Source: Litsea cubeba
Taxonomy: Eukaryota; Streptophyta; Magnoliopsida; Laurales; Lauraceae
Direction of reading: 5' to 3'
Assembly (NCBI GenBank): GCA_012931725.1
Contig: CM022948.1
Span: 111,028,477 to 111,092,476 of the forward strand
Length of the DNA: 64,000 nucleotides
The position numbers and the translations under genes are program-made. Within the stretch, counting starts at the first letter, position 1. Each line of letters starts with the position of its first letter. Shown here in pieces: positions 1 through 13,529 of this stretch. Below the pieces are notes generated by a model. It worked only from the letters and a program-made list of their open reading frames with translations, was not told the origin of the DNA and made no database searches.

Positions 1-87
1 GGCCCAAAGATTCTAGCAGCTGAATGTGGACACACTTCCACACACTCAACCTATCGTGAATGATAGTTTGTTATTACCTTTTAAGCC

Positions 88-118
<31 letters not shown>

Positions 119-2871
119 AATCAAGATAACTTTTCTTTAATCCTCTTGGCGCATAAATACACTCTCAAGGCACGTTTGTGTATATACTTCCTTTCTGCGG
201 AAAGATAAAATGATCACGTCAGTGAATTCTATAGAAATAGAAACCTCGAAAAAGGTTTTTCGTTGAATTTAAAAACTCATGTTTGGTGTAAAAAAAAATT
301 CTTGTTGAATTAATGCTAATGTTGCTTGGCGCAGCTGTAGATTTCTTATAGGAAATATAAATTTTTCTTATTTGGAGAAATAATTTTTTGAAGAAAAATA
401 GCACAACATGTATATTATTTATTCAACATCAAATAATAATTTATTTAAAGAAATAAAAAATGAAAGAGTTGTAGGGTTTTAGGTTGAAATGAACAAGAGT
501 AAGGAAAAAAGGGAGAAGTTTTTTGAGGAAATCCATTTTCCATAATACGCCCTTATAGGAAACCCATTTCCACCATTATTAAGGAAAATATTGATGAAAC
601 AGAAAGCGTTTCGTGAAATTATTCTGCACCAAACGTCTGAAAAATAGATATTTTGCAGAAAACCGTCCACTTTTTCAAGAAAAAGTGTTACACAAACATT
701 CCCTTAAATTTACAATTTATATTGTTTAATCTAATGCATAATAGTAGCAAATATTGAGCTTGAGCCAATCCAAAAGGGTTTGAGAATAGCACAATATGCT
801 TTTCCCATGAGAAGGGAGAAAACTGTTATTTCTTTTCAGCAATTTTAGTCATTTACATGGCACATCAATCAAAGAAAAACTCTTGGCTTCACTCTTGTGA
901 TATACACACATGAATTTGGATATGGGTCCAAATAAATTTCAAACTAAGTAACTGACACATTATATTAAGTCCAAATATGAGACTACGGAAATTTAGGTAA
1001 CCAGACACAAATGATATAACATCTTCTGTCTAAGAAACCCAAGTGTAGGTCTGGCAATTGTCTCCATCCACTCAACAGACCCATTGACAATGATTGAAAA
1101 AGTGGGAAGTGCACACTACTATGAAAAAGTCTCCACAGGTCTCCACTACTATCCTTTTTCATCAAGGACATGTTTCGGGCGGGGATCTAATTAATATTAC
1201 AATAGAAACAATCCCTACCTCAAATATCTCTAGATTCTTTAAGTTTTCTTTATTTTTGTTAATGAACTCATTTTTGTGGTTTCTATTTGTCTGAGCAATA
1301 CTTTTCAATGGTTTGATCTGTAATTTTCATGCTAGCTCCACCATTTTCAAAGTGAGGTACACTGATTAACTGTCCAAATCCATCACCTAGAAAGCTGCAA
1401 TTAGATGGGCCCGTGGATGTAAGAGGTTGGGCAAGCCCTATACGCTAGAATAAAGAAACAGCTGCAATGTGCTCCAGATCAAGCAGCTCGCCTATGGAGA
1501 TATCTTGTCACATTAATGGGGTGGTTATAGCTGCCTAATTGTCTAGAGTACCGACTAAAGCATTTGCCATATTCGCGATATTTGTAGCCAAATTACATTG
1601 GCAAGGTAGTGCATCAAGTAAATTTGGTGCTATGCTAGATCTAAGGATAATAAGTATAAGGGACTGTGTTGATCATAAGTGGATCTAAAGGACCTTGTCT
1701 CCTATTATGACATTCTCCATCTAAAGCTCATCTCCCATTGCGAAGGAATTTTTCTATTAATCTCTCCGAAGGTTACAGATGATTTATAATTACAGTCAGT
1801 CTCGTTTCTCAAGTGGTGAAGTTCATTATGATTTCATCAATTTTAAAATCTATTTTATAATAAATATTACTTTGATTTGATCAATTTAATACATGATTCA
1901 TCGTAATTTTGTCATTTCGTTGTGAACTAATTAGTATACGCAGTTTCCCATCATATTTTTCTAAATATTATATATGTGGAACCTAATGTAATTTCTTAAT
2001 TTAAGTAGGTGAGTCCACCATGATTCCATTTATTTGGTGGAATAAGCTTCTGTGTGATTTAATTATCTTATTGGTGGACCCACCAGGCTTCATTATAGAA
2101 CTCATTGGGTGGATTACCTAAGTTCATAATTTTAGCAAGTGTCAGCCCTACCAATACCATGATTACACTATTCCACAAACTACACACTACTTTGATTTGG
2201 TCATTTTTGTGGGCCCAACATGATTTTACTAATTTTGTGGGCCCAACTCCAAATGATCCTTTATTTTAAACAGCCGTACAATGATTTCATCATTCAGTAG
2301 AGCATACTCTTACCATGAAACTTTTTTCCCTTACATACTATAATAGTAGTAGGAAATAATCTTTCTTATATATTTTATTTTTTTTTCTTTACAGGGGACT
2401 GAACTTAGGAACCTATGCATACATGTCCGTAGTTAGCTGAGCAACATGCGGAAACAGAAAGTCTTATGTCAATGATGGATGAGGGCCAATTTCTTCATAG
2501 TTTTGGGGTTTTTATGAATATTATTCCACTAGCTAGTAATAGTATGGATGCTGCCAAATACACCATTTGACTAATACAACTTTGAAGATGTTTTAGAAAA
2601 AAAATCCTAAGATTAATGATCGTAGCAATTCAACTGATGGGCCACCCACAGGATGGATCAATTTTTATGATCAGCTTTTAGTGGTTAGTTATAAGCAACT
2701 AGAGATGATGATGGAAGAAGAAGAACAACTCCTTCCTACTTGGGTACGTTGCATATTGTATTCTGTTTTGGCAGTTATCACGTGGTCAGATTGAGTCATT
2801 GATGACGTAAGAAAATATAAAAAATGTGACAAATATAAATAATGTAACATTTCTCACATTACAATAAGAGA
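1..2871. other. Intergenic, AT-rich, no gene seen
   Basis: No reading frame here shows family motifs, consistent codon use or splice-linked continuation. The only clear structure is a (TA)n microsatellite at 88-114. The sequence is AT-rich plant intergenic DNA. Short open frames on both strands are what chance predicts. Confidence 0.6.
88..114. repeat. (TA)n microsatellite
   Basis: About 13 uninterrupted TA dinucleotides. Similar TA tracts elsewhere in this window (18.8-20.4 kb) mark the junctions of miniature transposons, but no element is seen attached to this one. Confidence 0.85.
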
Positions 2872-3290
2872 TAAGGTGGTGATCCTTATATTTAAATTGT
2901 TGGCATTGGATATGGATGTAAGGACCCCACCCTAACTCTCATAATAAGGTGGGAGATGAAGACCGTCACATTTAAATTGTTGGCATTGGATATGAATGTG
3001 AGGACCCTACCCTAACCCTCATAGTAAGGTGGGAGATGCTCATGCTCTCATAGGAGCATCTCCCATGTAGCCTATACATAAAGGGAGGTGCTCTAGTGAG
3101 AGACACTCTAACCAAGTTGGTGAGAGATAGGTGGGGGCCCTCACATTTAAGTTGGGGGTCCTTGCATTTAAATTGGTGAGAGTGGATATGGAAGTGAGGG
3201 CCCCCACCCATCTCTCATAAACTTGGTGAGAGTGTCTCATAGGAGCACCTCCCATACATAAACGTCAGAAATGTGCACATACATATATAT
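2872..3290. repeat. Miniature inverted-repeat element cluster, gagatgctc family
   Basis: A module reading roughly cacatttaaattgttggc, then a short spacer, then ctcata and aaggtgggagat, occurs around 2888-2955 and again around 2968-3035. A diverged form follows at about 3145-3215. At 3031-3063 there is a perfect 12-bp inverted repeat (tgggagatgctc and gagcatctccca). The same module occurs once, on the same strand, at 18853-18997, where it forms a compact element with inverted ends. No coding capacity is seen, so these are best read as non-autonomous transposon copies, partly tandem or nested. Confidence 0.6.
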
Positions 3291-5084
3291 ACAAAGTCTT
3301 ATCCATGAGAGGTGGCTTGTGGGACCAACTATCTAACATCATTCTCCTTACAACACTTTTTGATGATTTTTGAAATAAGCTCGAATACATGTTTGTTTGC
3401 ATAGAATATATAGAATCCATCATTGAATAAATAATTATGAATAAATGAGCTCCAACAAAAGACTATTAAAATGGTTACGAATGAAGGATATGAAGTGGTA
3501 AGGGTCAATAAGATAGGGATGTAAATGCAGCCCTCTTTTCTTTATGATTTTGTATTATGAGGGAAGCAGCGGGTATTCATTTTCTATTAAAAAGGGGATA
3601 ATTTAATCGTCATTTTAAAAAATTTACTTTTATTTCTTCAATTTTAACCATTCTTAAACCTAGAAATGTTACAATTCCTATGTATTCAATCACTTGGAAG
3701 CAAAGAGCTCTTTTAAGTGCTTAGAACTTCAAGAGAACTGTAAATTGCAACTTTCTTAAATTTTATCCTCCTAAATTATTGGCTGCGATCATTCAATTTG
3801 ATTTTTGTTTACGCTTAAAATCCAATCCACCCAAAGACCTCCCCATCACACTATGTTTTCATGCATCCATGCAAGTGGGTCTCACAAGCAACTTGAATTT
3901 TTACCTCCCCAAGAAAATTTTTTAAAAAAAATCCCTGGGTGAAAGTTATCCATCTCCAGATGTACATATGAACGTATAAAAAGAAGAAATAGACTGACAA
4001 AGACGTGCATATCAAGCGTTAATGAAGAAGCACTGTACGTAACTGTTACTGCGTTACATCCATTAATACGCTGGAAACCTTAAGCAATGTAATTTATATA
4101 AAGAGTTCCCACTAACCCACGCAAGTTTTAGAAGAAGTTCCTGACGTAATCGCCCATGTAAGTTGTTAAGGTGTAATTGTAACGCCCCATATCCTTCTGA
4201 ATGGATTACAACCAGACCAACCAGCTTCTGGAATCTATCTGCCGTTTCCCAGAAAATATACCTGGTCATACCCAAACACTCCACGTATCGTGTTTCTGTG
4301 ACTGAATATCGGTCAAAATCGACCGCTTTATCGTGCTTTACGTAATTGCCGCTCCGTTCACTTCGTTTCGGTCAATGGGCTTGAAGCCGAAACTTCCAAA
4401 CCCAATAACCCATATCCTCCAGGCTCTAATCCTTGTCGTTTTCACTAAAACTGAGTTGACGAATCGCTTCGTGTTGGAAATTCGTTAGTTTACAGGTGGC
4501 CAGGAAAGACTCGTTTGCTTGTTAGCCTTCATCCATTCCATTTACTCGTTCTTCTAGAGCTTTGATTTTTCCTCTATTCGTTTCGGGAAAGAGAGTAGAA
4601 ACTTTTGAAAGTAGCCCAGGGGCCAGGTAGTTAGGATTCCACCATGGAGTGTGAAAAGATTAGAAAGTGGTCTGAACATGCCAAAAAATTATTCGGGTAT
4701 GAATGGGTAGAAAGTCTTGAACAGAAACTGAGCGGCCCACCTTCATTCACATCAATCACACCTTCATTTACATCAATCACTGGGTGAAGCTGAAATGCAT
4801 GTTCCAGTCCACTAGATCAAGATGGAAGGAATTAGGAAATTCTATGGACAAGGATATATAACAGAGAGGCTTCAAGTGCAATATTGAAGCTTTTGATCAG
4901 GTAGATAGATGCTTCCAGTGGGACACACTTTCGGAGGTGTTATATCAAGACCTTCGGTCTCGTCAAAGTGGCCCCACATGAAAGGCGTGTAGCACATGTT
5001 TTGAAAACACAGGGTGATGATGATGGGCGTCCAAATACTTGAAGGGCCCAAATAAAAAACACAGGGTGCGGTGCCAATGTTTGA
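3291..5084. other. Intergenic, nothing recognised
   Basis: AT-rich DNA without a supportable gene. A 73-codon frame on the minus strand (4063-4284) and a 60-codon frame opposite it have no recognisable motif. The stretch 4360-4640 is somewhat more GC-balanced than its surroundings and might be a decayed promoter or first exon, but nothing confirms this. Confidence 0.4.
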
Positions 5085-6470
5085 CGCAGTAATTTTTGGT
5101 GCCTAGAAGGGATGATAAGAAACCACAATTGGGCTGATTTTTTGTAGTAGAAGAGGGTCCCAGGGAGTCCCTTGAATCTCTCCTCACCCCCATCCCCATA
5201 TTGGGTCCCCAAGTGGGCCCCACTAAGTTATTGAGCTTATTTCAGCTTACCTTATCTTACTTCAGCTTAGAGGAACTGGTCCCATTTCTAGAGTAAGGCC
5301 CTACTAAGCTTAAGCGTAGATATGATTCCGAAGCTGAACGATTTTAGGGCCCGCCTTGATTCCAGCCAAATGGACCAAACACACGACCCACTTTAAATTG
5401 CACAGCCCACCACTTTTTGGTTAAAAAATCCGAATTTATCTAGACCGTTGGAATCGACTGTGGTACCAATCCGAATAGACCGTTGACCATTAAATGTTTG
5501 GTGCCTAGATGAGATGATAGAAACCACAATTTTGGGCTGATTTTTGTAGGAGAGAGGGTCCCAGGGAGTCCTTGAAATCCTCCTCACCCCCATCCCCATA
5601 TGGGTCCCCAAGTGGGCCCCACTACGTAATTGAGCTTATTTCAGCTTACCTTATCTTAAGCTTCAGCTTAGGAGAACTGGTCCCATTTCTAGAGTAAGGC
5701 TCTCCTAAGCTTAAGCTTATGATATGATTCCGTAAGCTAACGCTTTTAGGGCCCATCCTTGATCCATCCAAATGGACCAAACACACGACCCCCTTAAATT
5801 GCACAAGCCCACCAACTTTTGGTTAAATCCGAATTTACTAGACCGTTGGATCGACTGTGTACCAATCCGAATAGACCGTTGACCATTAAATTTTGGTGCC
5901 TAGATGGAGATGATAGAAACCACAATTTGGGCTGATTTTTTGTAGGAGGGAGGGTCCCAGGGAGTCCTTGAAATCCTCCTCACCCCATCCCCATATGGGT
6001 CCCCAAGTGGGCCCCACTACGTAATTGAGCTTATTTCAGCTTACCTTATCTTAAGCTTCAGCTTAGGAGAACTGGTCCCATTTCTAGAGTAAGGCTCTCC
6101 TAAGCTTAAGCTTATGATATGATTCCGTAAGCTAACGCTTTTAGGGCCCATCCTTGATCCATCCAAATGGACCAAACACACGACCCCCTTAAATTGCACA
6201 AGCCCACCAACTTTTGGTTAAATCCGAATTTACTAGACCGTTGGATCGACTGTGTACCAATCCGAATAGACCGTTGACCATTAAACTTTTGGTGCCTAGA
6301 TGGAGATGATAGAAATCACAATTTGGGCTGATTTTTTGTAGGAGGGAGGGTCCCAGGGAGTCCTTGAAATCCTCCTCACCCCCATCCCCATATGGGTCCC
6401 CAAGTAGGCCCCAATACGTAATTGAGCTTACTTCAGCTTACCTTATCTTAAGCTTCAGCTTAGGAGAAAT
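5085..6470. repeat. Tandem array of a 395-bp inverted-repeat miniature transposon
   Basis: One partial copy (about 5085-5275, right half only) is followed by three copies at about 5295-5675, 5695-6070 and 6090-6467. The internal landmark gttgaccattaaa recurs at 5482, 5878 and 6273, giving periods of 396 and 395 bp. Each copy has inverted ends of the form aaggctctcctaagcttaag and cttaagcttcagcttaggag. Copies are joined by the same short spacer, tggtcccatttctagagt. The last two copies are nearly identical, so the array grew recently. Single copies of the same family lie at 8987-9368 and 19756-20135. No transposase frame is present. Confidence 0.8.
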
Positions 6471-8986
6471 GGTCCCATATTTTTAATTTGGTTTTTTTTT
6501 TTTATAACAGCCGAACTAATCTCCACGGATCCAAAGATTCGGATAAATTTCTTGTGCCCAATCACATAGATTCATTGACTCCACACCCCCAAGCCCCCAC
6601 CCCCAAATAATTAATGCCGCAGTCATAATATTTTATATGTACATATGTAAAGCACATAGTATTAATATTAATAAAATGCTCTGGTGCTGAAGTCTTGAAT
6701 GGTGGGTAGTACCCACCTAAGGCCCTACATCATCAATCCGAATCTGTCACACCAACTGGACCTCTCAAAATTTCATGAATCCATGACTTTTACACCAATA
6801 TGAATGAGCCAATCATTGGATTGAAGTAAAAGAAAACCATGCTTTTTAAAATCACTAAATTTGAGGCCACATATATATAGTAAGAGAATAGGATGATGGA
6901 ATTGACTTAAAATCTCATATATAGGTTGGTCCGATTTAGATTTTTTAATCCCCACCTCACCCATGATTGATGGGCCTATGGATTGTCTCGCAAACATCCT
7001 GCACCCCAAGAGGACCACGCCCCTTCAAATCTTATGTATATATATGCCTCGACTTTGGCTTCCACCCAAGCCGTTTATCGAGTTTGGTCTCAATTTTGGG
7101 CTCTTAAATTTAACTCTGGGAATGAGTCTAATGTGGGCCCAACTCCAGTACAGATGTTATGTTATATAAACTATTAAACTGTGGAGTCAACATGAATCAA
7201 GGTTTGCACTTCACACACTAATTTCTTATAAATGAAGCAATCATGGTCCTCTTTGCATTTGCGTACGTCATTAATGACTCAACTTCATTTACAGCACAAT
7301 GGACGCAAGTAAAGGGCGGGAAACCATTCATTTATTGGGTCTCATGCCTGTGGTCAACGCTGACCTGCTAAGTGATGTATAATCCATTGACCAACATAAA
7401 CTATGTAAACGGGTTTTTGATCCATTCTAACATAAACTACTCAATGTATGTTCTGAAAAAGGAAACAATTTCCTGATTAATGCTACAAATTCAGTAGTGG
7501 AGCCTACCTCAAAAATCCAAATTGTTCAAAATTCTGTCCCACTTTGTATGATCATTGCGCCAATTTTGACTCCAACTCTTCAGCCTACTCTCAATTTGAT
7601 GACATGTAAAATAGACAACTTAACTACTTCTGGTTTTTTTTTTTTCAGTCACATGTTTTGGAGGGATTAATATGAAGGTAGAAATAAATTTGACTGGAGT
7701 GAGATTTGGGCTATATTCAATACAAGGTGATTAAAAGTGTGCACCACTAATTGCCTGCTCATGAAAGATTCGGATTCCATAGCAAAGCACATACCACTAT
7801 TATCTAGAGAGCCAAGAAATGATAAATAATTGTGTAAGCTTCTTTGTTTTTCCATTTCTAGCAAGGTTAATTATTAGATTACTACTGCATAAAACAATGT
7901 GATTGGGTGTATTAAGATTAAAGTATAATATCTTTCTATTGATTTTTCTGCTCGGAATAGTCTGTCAATGATACCCAGCAGCTAGCATGACCTTGACTTT
8001 GATGCTTCAATGCTTAGGATCCAGGGGATTGAGCTATATAATCCATCTTTGCAAGAAGCTTCCAATTTCCATGCACGTTATTTTGATTTAATTTATAATC
8101 TCTTGACTCTTTCCTAATTGAATTTTTTTTTCTTTCTCTCTCGACTCTCCCCAATTGAAGTGTTTCTCAAAAGTGACATGAGCAGTATGGCATTCAAATA
8201 AGGACTTTTCACATGAGCCAATAATAATAATAATATGGGCTTTTAAGGAAGACAGGTATAAAGGGGAGGTAAAGAGTCAAAGGTCATTACTCGATACCAG
8301 TCGTACTGAAGCAGGATCTTAGGAGGAGACGGGAGACAGACCTAACATTTGGTAATTTTATACAAAATGGTTATTGGTAGGTCTCAAACCAACGTTCTCA
8401 CGCATGGCACCCAAAATAAGGAGAGGTAAAGAGTGGTGGGGGAAATCCCCCTAGGTAAGCTTGTCTGGATATAGAATTTTAAAATAACTGAAAATAATAA
8501 CTAAATTTAACTAAAGATAAAATAAAGAAATCACATTTTTATAGACTTTTCTTATTTCTTTCTTTTTCTTGTGATTTTATAATGATATCTTTCATTTCTA
8601 GCAATATAATGAAGAATCGTGGTATTATTGTGAGAAAAAAAAAAACATCATTTCAATTATTATATCAAGATATTTTGAAAATGTCATCAATCTTTTTGCC
8701 AATTGATCTATACTTGGGGAATATCATTCGATCACTACCCACCATCATATTAAACTAAATCCTACATATGTGATGGGCCCTTGGGCCGGATTGCAAGCCC
8801 TTTGTTGACTTCTCAGAAGAAAAAAAAAAAAAACCTTTTTGGGCAAAATGCTCCAAATAAATGTACTCTTAGAAAATGAAATAACTATGCAGTTACAATG
8901 AAGAAGCAGAGAGTCTCATACAGACACTCCGAGAGGCTGTAGAAGTCGTAAGTGTCACGGGAAATGAAGATCAAACAGTTTAAAGG
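6471..8986. other. Intergenic, no gene seen
   Basis: AT-rich spacer with homopolymer runs. Short frames at 6773-7018 (minus), 6963-7177 (plus) and 7667-7864 (minus) show no family features. Confidence 0.5.
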
Positions 8987-9368
8987 GTAAGGCTCTCCTA
9001 AACTTAAGCTTATGATTAAATTCCATAAGCATACGCTTTTGGGGCCCATCCTGGGTCCATCCAAATGGACAAAACACACGACCCCCCTAAATTGTATATG
9101 TCCACCAACTTTTGGTCAGATCCAAATTTACTAGACCATTGGATCGACGTGTACCAATCCGAATGAACCATTGACCATTAAACTTTTGGTGCCCAGATGG
9201 AAATGATAGAAACCACGGTTAGGGCTGATTTTTTGCATTAATGAGTCCTAGCAAGTCCTTGAATCTTCCCACCCTCATCCCCATGTGGGTCCCCAGGTGG
9301 GCCCCACCACACAATTGAGCTTACTTCAGCTTACCTTATCCTAAGTTTTAGCTTATGAGAGCTGCCCC
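8987..9368. mobile_element. Single diverged copy of the 395-bp inverted-repeat element
   Basis: Left end aaggctctcctaaacttaag and an inverted right end near cctaagttttagcttatgag enclose an interior alignable with the 5.1-6.5 kb array, including the stretches for ggaccattggatcgac and gttgaccattaaac. It is more diverged than the array copies. No coding capacity. Confidence 0.7.
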
Positions 9369-11127
9369 CAGTTTAAAATCTTCAGGCCTTACTTGGTCCC
9401 TTTGTTGCCTTAAAATTAATCATTAAAATTAAGGTAAAACTTTAGAATTCTTGTTTAGTAGGGCTAGTTTATAATTCTCCAAATGCTTTCTTGAAGTAGT
9501 TATGAAAAATACTCAAGCATTGTCTGACATTTAGAAAGCTGAAATTCTAAAATTCTAAAGGCCAAAAATAAAGAGGTTCATTTTTAAAATTCTCGCATTC
9601 AAATAAAAAACTCTAAATGCTCAAAGACATAACTATGGACTGATCTGTATGAGGCAAAATATGGAAGAGCAACTTTCAGGTCAAACAGGATCATTTATGG
9701 AGATCCATTTTAACCTAAATTGCCAAAAGTCTTTAGAAAGAGAGAGATGTTTCAGTGACATTCAATTAAAATCGCACTTCAGAAGTCAATGGTATACCTC
9801 TGTGTGAGGGTAAAGGGTCAATTTTTTTCTAGAAAGCCAAACAAGAAACTGAAATTAATATATAAAAAGCCACCAAGAGTAGTTTATGTAGACTTATTCC
9901 AACACCTCCCTAGACTTCCAATCCTTATCTATTCCCTCTTTCTCTCTCTCTCTCTTCTTTTAGGAGACCTGGTCTTTGTTCCAAGTCAAAGTCATAAATC
10001 TCTTAACAGAGGTTTATGCACGGTTGTGTGCTCTTATTCCTGCACTTCTTGGCTCTACATCAATTTTATAATTTTTTTTTTCTGTGGAAAATGAAAACTG
10101 AAGACTACATATTTTGCAATTTTAGTTTTTTTTCTTTAATTATTGGTGCAAGCAATGAATTTGTTTCAATGGAATGCTTTCCACAAAACATCGCTGTAAA
10201 TAACCCGCCTCAGTGGAGATTTTCGAGAAATTACTTCACCTCGAAAGGTAATTTTCTTTTCCTGTGAACTATGTCGTGCAATGACATACTTAAGAGTGGA
10301 AAAATCAGTGAGCCTGCACCATGACAGTTTGACATGTGGGGTCCACATGGTCCAATGCCAGTTCACAATGGATGGTGTAGGATCTTACACCCTATTGAGC
10401 TATCAATTATCCCAAAATCAATTGGTGATAGGAAACCGTACAACAATAGTTTTATGATGAGGGCGAGGGCTTGACCACAATTATGACCACTCAGGAGCGA
10501 GGGTGGACGATGATATTCTTTTTTTTTTTTTTTAATATGATGTGGGTATTTTTAAGGTCTTTAACCCAATAAGACTAATCCCCTGGGTTGCACCCTCTAG
10601 CCCCACACATGTACACTAGGCAAATTTAGGATAGTTTCAACCATAAGAAGTGGAGATCGAACACACACCTTATGCCACTCTATCAAGTCTCATGTGGTTA
10701 GGGTATCCTTAGTTGTTACGATGGATGTGGTTTTTGGCTGATCCCCAATCTATGTATACCTGGAATATTACTCAGGCGCTTCAGTGGGCTCTGCAAAATG
10801 TTTTCTTCATCTCATTTGAATTCAAATTCCTCATAAATTTTCTTTTCTTGAATTCAAATTCCAGGTTCTCCTTGAATAAACTTTATAATCATAATGTGAA
10901 CAAGAATGATCCATATACCGTGTAACTGAGCTGTCAATGAGCAAGGCCTAAATCCCTTCAAGACTGGGTTTTCTGAACTGATGGGGCCGGTCATATTTAA
11001 AATTGTCAGTTCTACTAAATCCAAGCCCAGCCCATTGATAGCCCTGCATGAACACAACCATTTCAAACATAGATTCTTACCCCAAAACTCTCGTGAATAT
11101 AATACATACCTGGGTGCGAGAAAATCT
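9369..11127. other. Intergenic, possible LTR-derived fragment at about 10390-10690
   Basis: At about 10405-10440 the bases attggtgataggaaac match, in inverted orientation, part of the 70-bp repeat of the small LTR-like element at 29705-30015. A degenerate related retroelement may therefore lie here, but no complete ends are visible. Otherwise this is featureless AT-rich DNA. Frames of 101 and 83 codons at 9789-10267 show no motif. Confidence 0.35.
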
Positions 11128-11267
11128 TACTTCCAATCTTGACACATTTAAAGTTCACAGCAAGAATCCTACCCAAAACGGAGTAGGCAGCAAACAATAC
11201 TTCCAATCTTGACACATTTAAAGTTCACAGCAAGAATCCTACCCAAAACGGAGTAGGCAGCAAACAA
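11128..11267. repeat. Perfect or near-perfect 70-bp tandem duplication
   Basis: The 70-bp unit starting tacttccaatcttgacac occurs at 11128-11197 and immediately again at 11198-11267, with no difference seen except at the last base. It is a recent local duplication in otherwise non-repetitive sequence. Confidence 0.9.
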
Positions 11268-11454
11268 CAGATAGTAAAAGTAAATGTAAACTTTAATGGG
11301 TGTGTGCCATATTGCAGTTTTTATGGCACAAGTAATTTGGTAGTATAAGGTGAAATTGCATGATTGCTCAGGTAGGTTGCAAATGTCCAGCCCCACGGGA
11401 AAATCATTGATATAGAAATGGTTCAAATAGGCCCATAAATTTATGAGTGATACT

Positions 11455-11587
11455 TATGGACAACCCCATGGACCACTACATGGACAAACTCCATGGTTCA
11501 AGGGTCACATCATCTAAAAATTTTAGATGATGTGACCCTTGGACCATGGAGTTTGTCCATGGAGTAGTCCATGGGAGTTTGTCCATA
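11455..11587. mobile_element. 133-bp near-perfect palindrome (foldback miniature element)
   Basis: The left arm starts tatggacaaccccatgg and the right arm ends ccatgggagtttgtccata. They pair along about 65 bases each, with only a handful of mismatches, around a centre near 11521 (taaaaatttta). A transcript of either strand would fold into one long hairpin. Foldback miniature transposons have this form and often feed small-RNA pathways. No target duplication could be fixed. Confidence 0.7.
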
Positions 11588-12428
11588 TAGACTATTTTGT
11601 AAATTTATAGGGATATCTCAAGAGAACTCCGATTATGCACGGTGTAAATTGGCAGAAAAGGTGGGATCGGATATTATACAATGAATACGAACAATATGGA
11701 TACACAGGGGGCAGACCCAAGTACAAGTATGTGCGTGCGGTCACACCCGTTAAACATTGTTATGTTTCTAAAACCTATATGGGAATTCTGGGTTCACTTC
11801 CAAAAATCCCATAAAAATCGTGTTCCACTCTCAAATCCATATAAAAAATCCTTTGTTTGCCCCCAAAACTAAATTACCTATTAGAGTCCGCACTCCTCAA
11901 ATGAAAATCTTGGGTCTTGAGTCCGCCACTGTGGATACATCACCCATTTTGAGGTCTTGCAGTAATTAGAGTGAAATACAATACTCAAAGATGAGTATAT
12001 TATTTACATAGAATCAAGCAATGGCAAAACTCTTTGAGCCTTATTTTAAATGGTAATACAAAATATATATAGCTGAGAGAGATAAAGTATAGAAAAAAGA
12101 AACAAACAGTCCTAAGCTGTAGCTTAGCTATTTGGGATATGGGTGCATAATTGGGAGTGCATGTTCAAGTCTCCAATATCGTAGCCTTGTAGGGAAAAAA
12201 ACTAAAAAATAGACAAGGACATCAATGAAGAAAGGGTCATATATAGGTCAGTAATATCCTAGGCTCTATCCAAGTAATTGTGTTCATATATGATGGTTTT
12301 AGGTAGGATTAGGATATGAGTATGAGCTTGAGGCAATTTTGCATTTACACGACTTAATACTTCTAATAACATTAATAGTATGGCACATCTATATAATAAG
12401 AGAGTTCAGTTTTTGAATGCTTGGCTAT

Positions 12429-13035
12429 TTTGGACCCTTGGATTTATGTACATAAATCCTAAGGCTGAGAAGAGATCCAAGATCCTATTACAAAGGCTGA
12501 TATGGGAGTGCCCTTGGTTTTCTGTGAAATTATGAAACGTGCCATTATCTTTTCCAAGAGGATATCGGAGTGCCCTTGGTTTTCTGTGAAATTACGAAAC
12601 GTGTCATTATCTTTTTCTATGCAAGTAAAGATATGATTAAATACACGGCTATGATTGCAATTGAGTGATTGAACGGTGTGGAATTTGAGCCTATAACTTA
12701 CCAGTTTGCCCCTTCACATATATTTGTTGTTTTTCACGGATTGTGGAATCTGGGCTAACTTGGATTGTTTTGGTAGCAGATGCAAACGTGGCTTGCATGC
12801 AATTGAACTAGACTGCTTATAGTAGTGGGTCACTCTGGTTTTCAATGGTGGTTAAACAAGGGTCCAATTGGCTGGGCTGTTTTACTTAAAAAAAAAAAAC
12901 CAGCCGGGCTTGAGTTGAAGCTGATTGATTCGATGGGCCACATAGAAAATCTGAGTTGAATTTGTTAAATTATGGGCGGTGTGGGTTTGGTTTTTCCCAT
13001 ATTTTGGACCCTTGGATTTATGTACATAAAGCTTA
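12429..13035. repeat. Local duplications (61-bp spaced pair and a dispersed 32-bp pair)
   Basis: A block of about 56 bp containing gagtgcccttggttttctgt occurs at about 12499 and again at about 12560. Separately, a block containing cccttggatttatgtaca occurs at about 12429-12460 and 13003-13035. Both look like local duplications in non-coding sequence. Their relation to a transposon is not clear. Confidence 0.6.
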
Positions 13036-13529
13036 TGGCTGAGATTAAGAGGGGAATGCTTATTCTGCTCTAGGGTAACAAAAAAAAAAATACGTTCTCT
13101 AGAAATAGAGAGAAGAAAGAGGGGACGATCTCTTCTTCCACTAATCTCATTCTTCTCTCTTTTTCTATGCTTATTATTAGTATAATCCAGACTAGAGATT
13201 ATTTGTATGTGTTGATCATTCTTCTTGTGCATTTAGGCACGGGCAATCACAAATGTTTGTAAAATTAGCACAACCAATTATTATTTAAGAAAAATATTCT
13301 CGCAAATTTCAGGTTAGTTATTAGGTGGTCAAAATAAGAGTAATTAGATTTAGTTGTGCTCAGAACGTGGTGCGCCATGCCTTCAGGCACGGGAATTGAC
13401 TAGTACCATATAATATGGATATGTTACCTATTTTGAAGTATTCGGGTATCATTGGCAGCAACAAATAATAGACGCAAAATCAAATAAGCAAGTAGTAGAT
13501 GAACTCCCCAGATCTCCCTCGAGAGCAAA

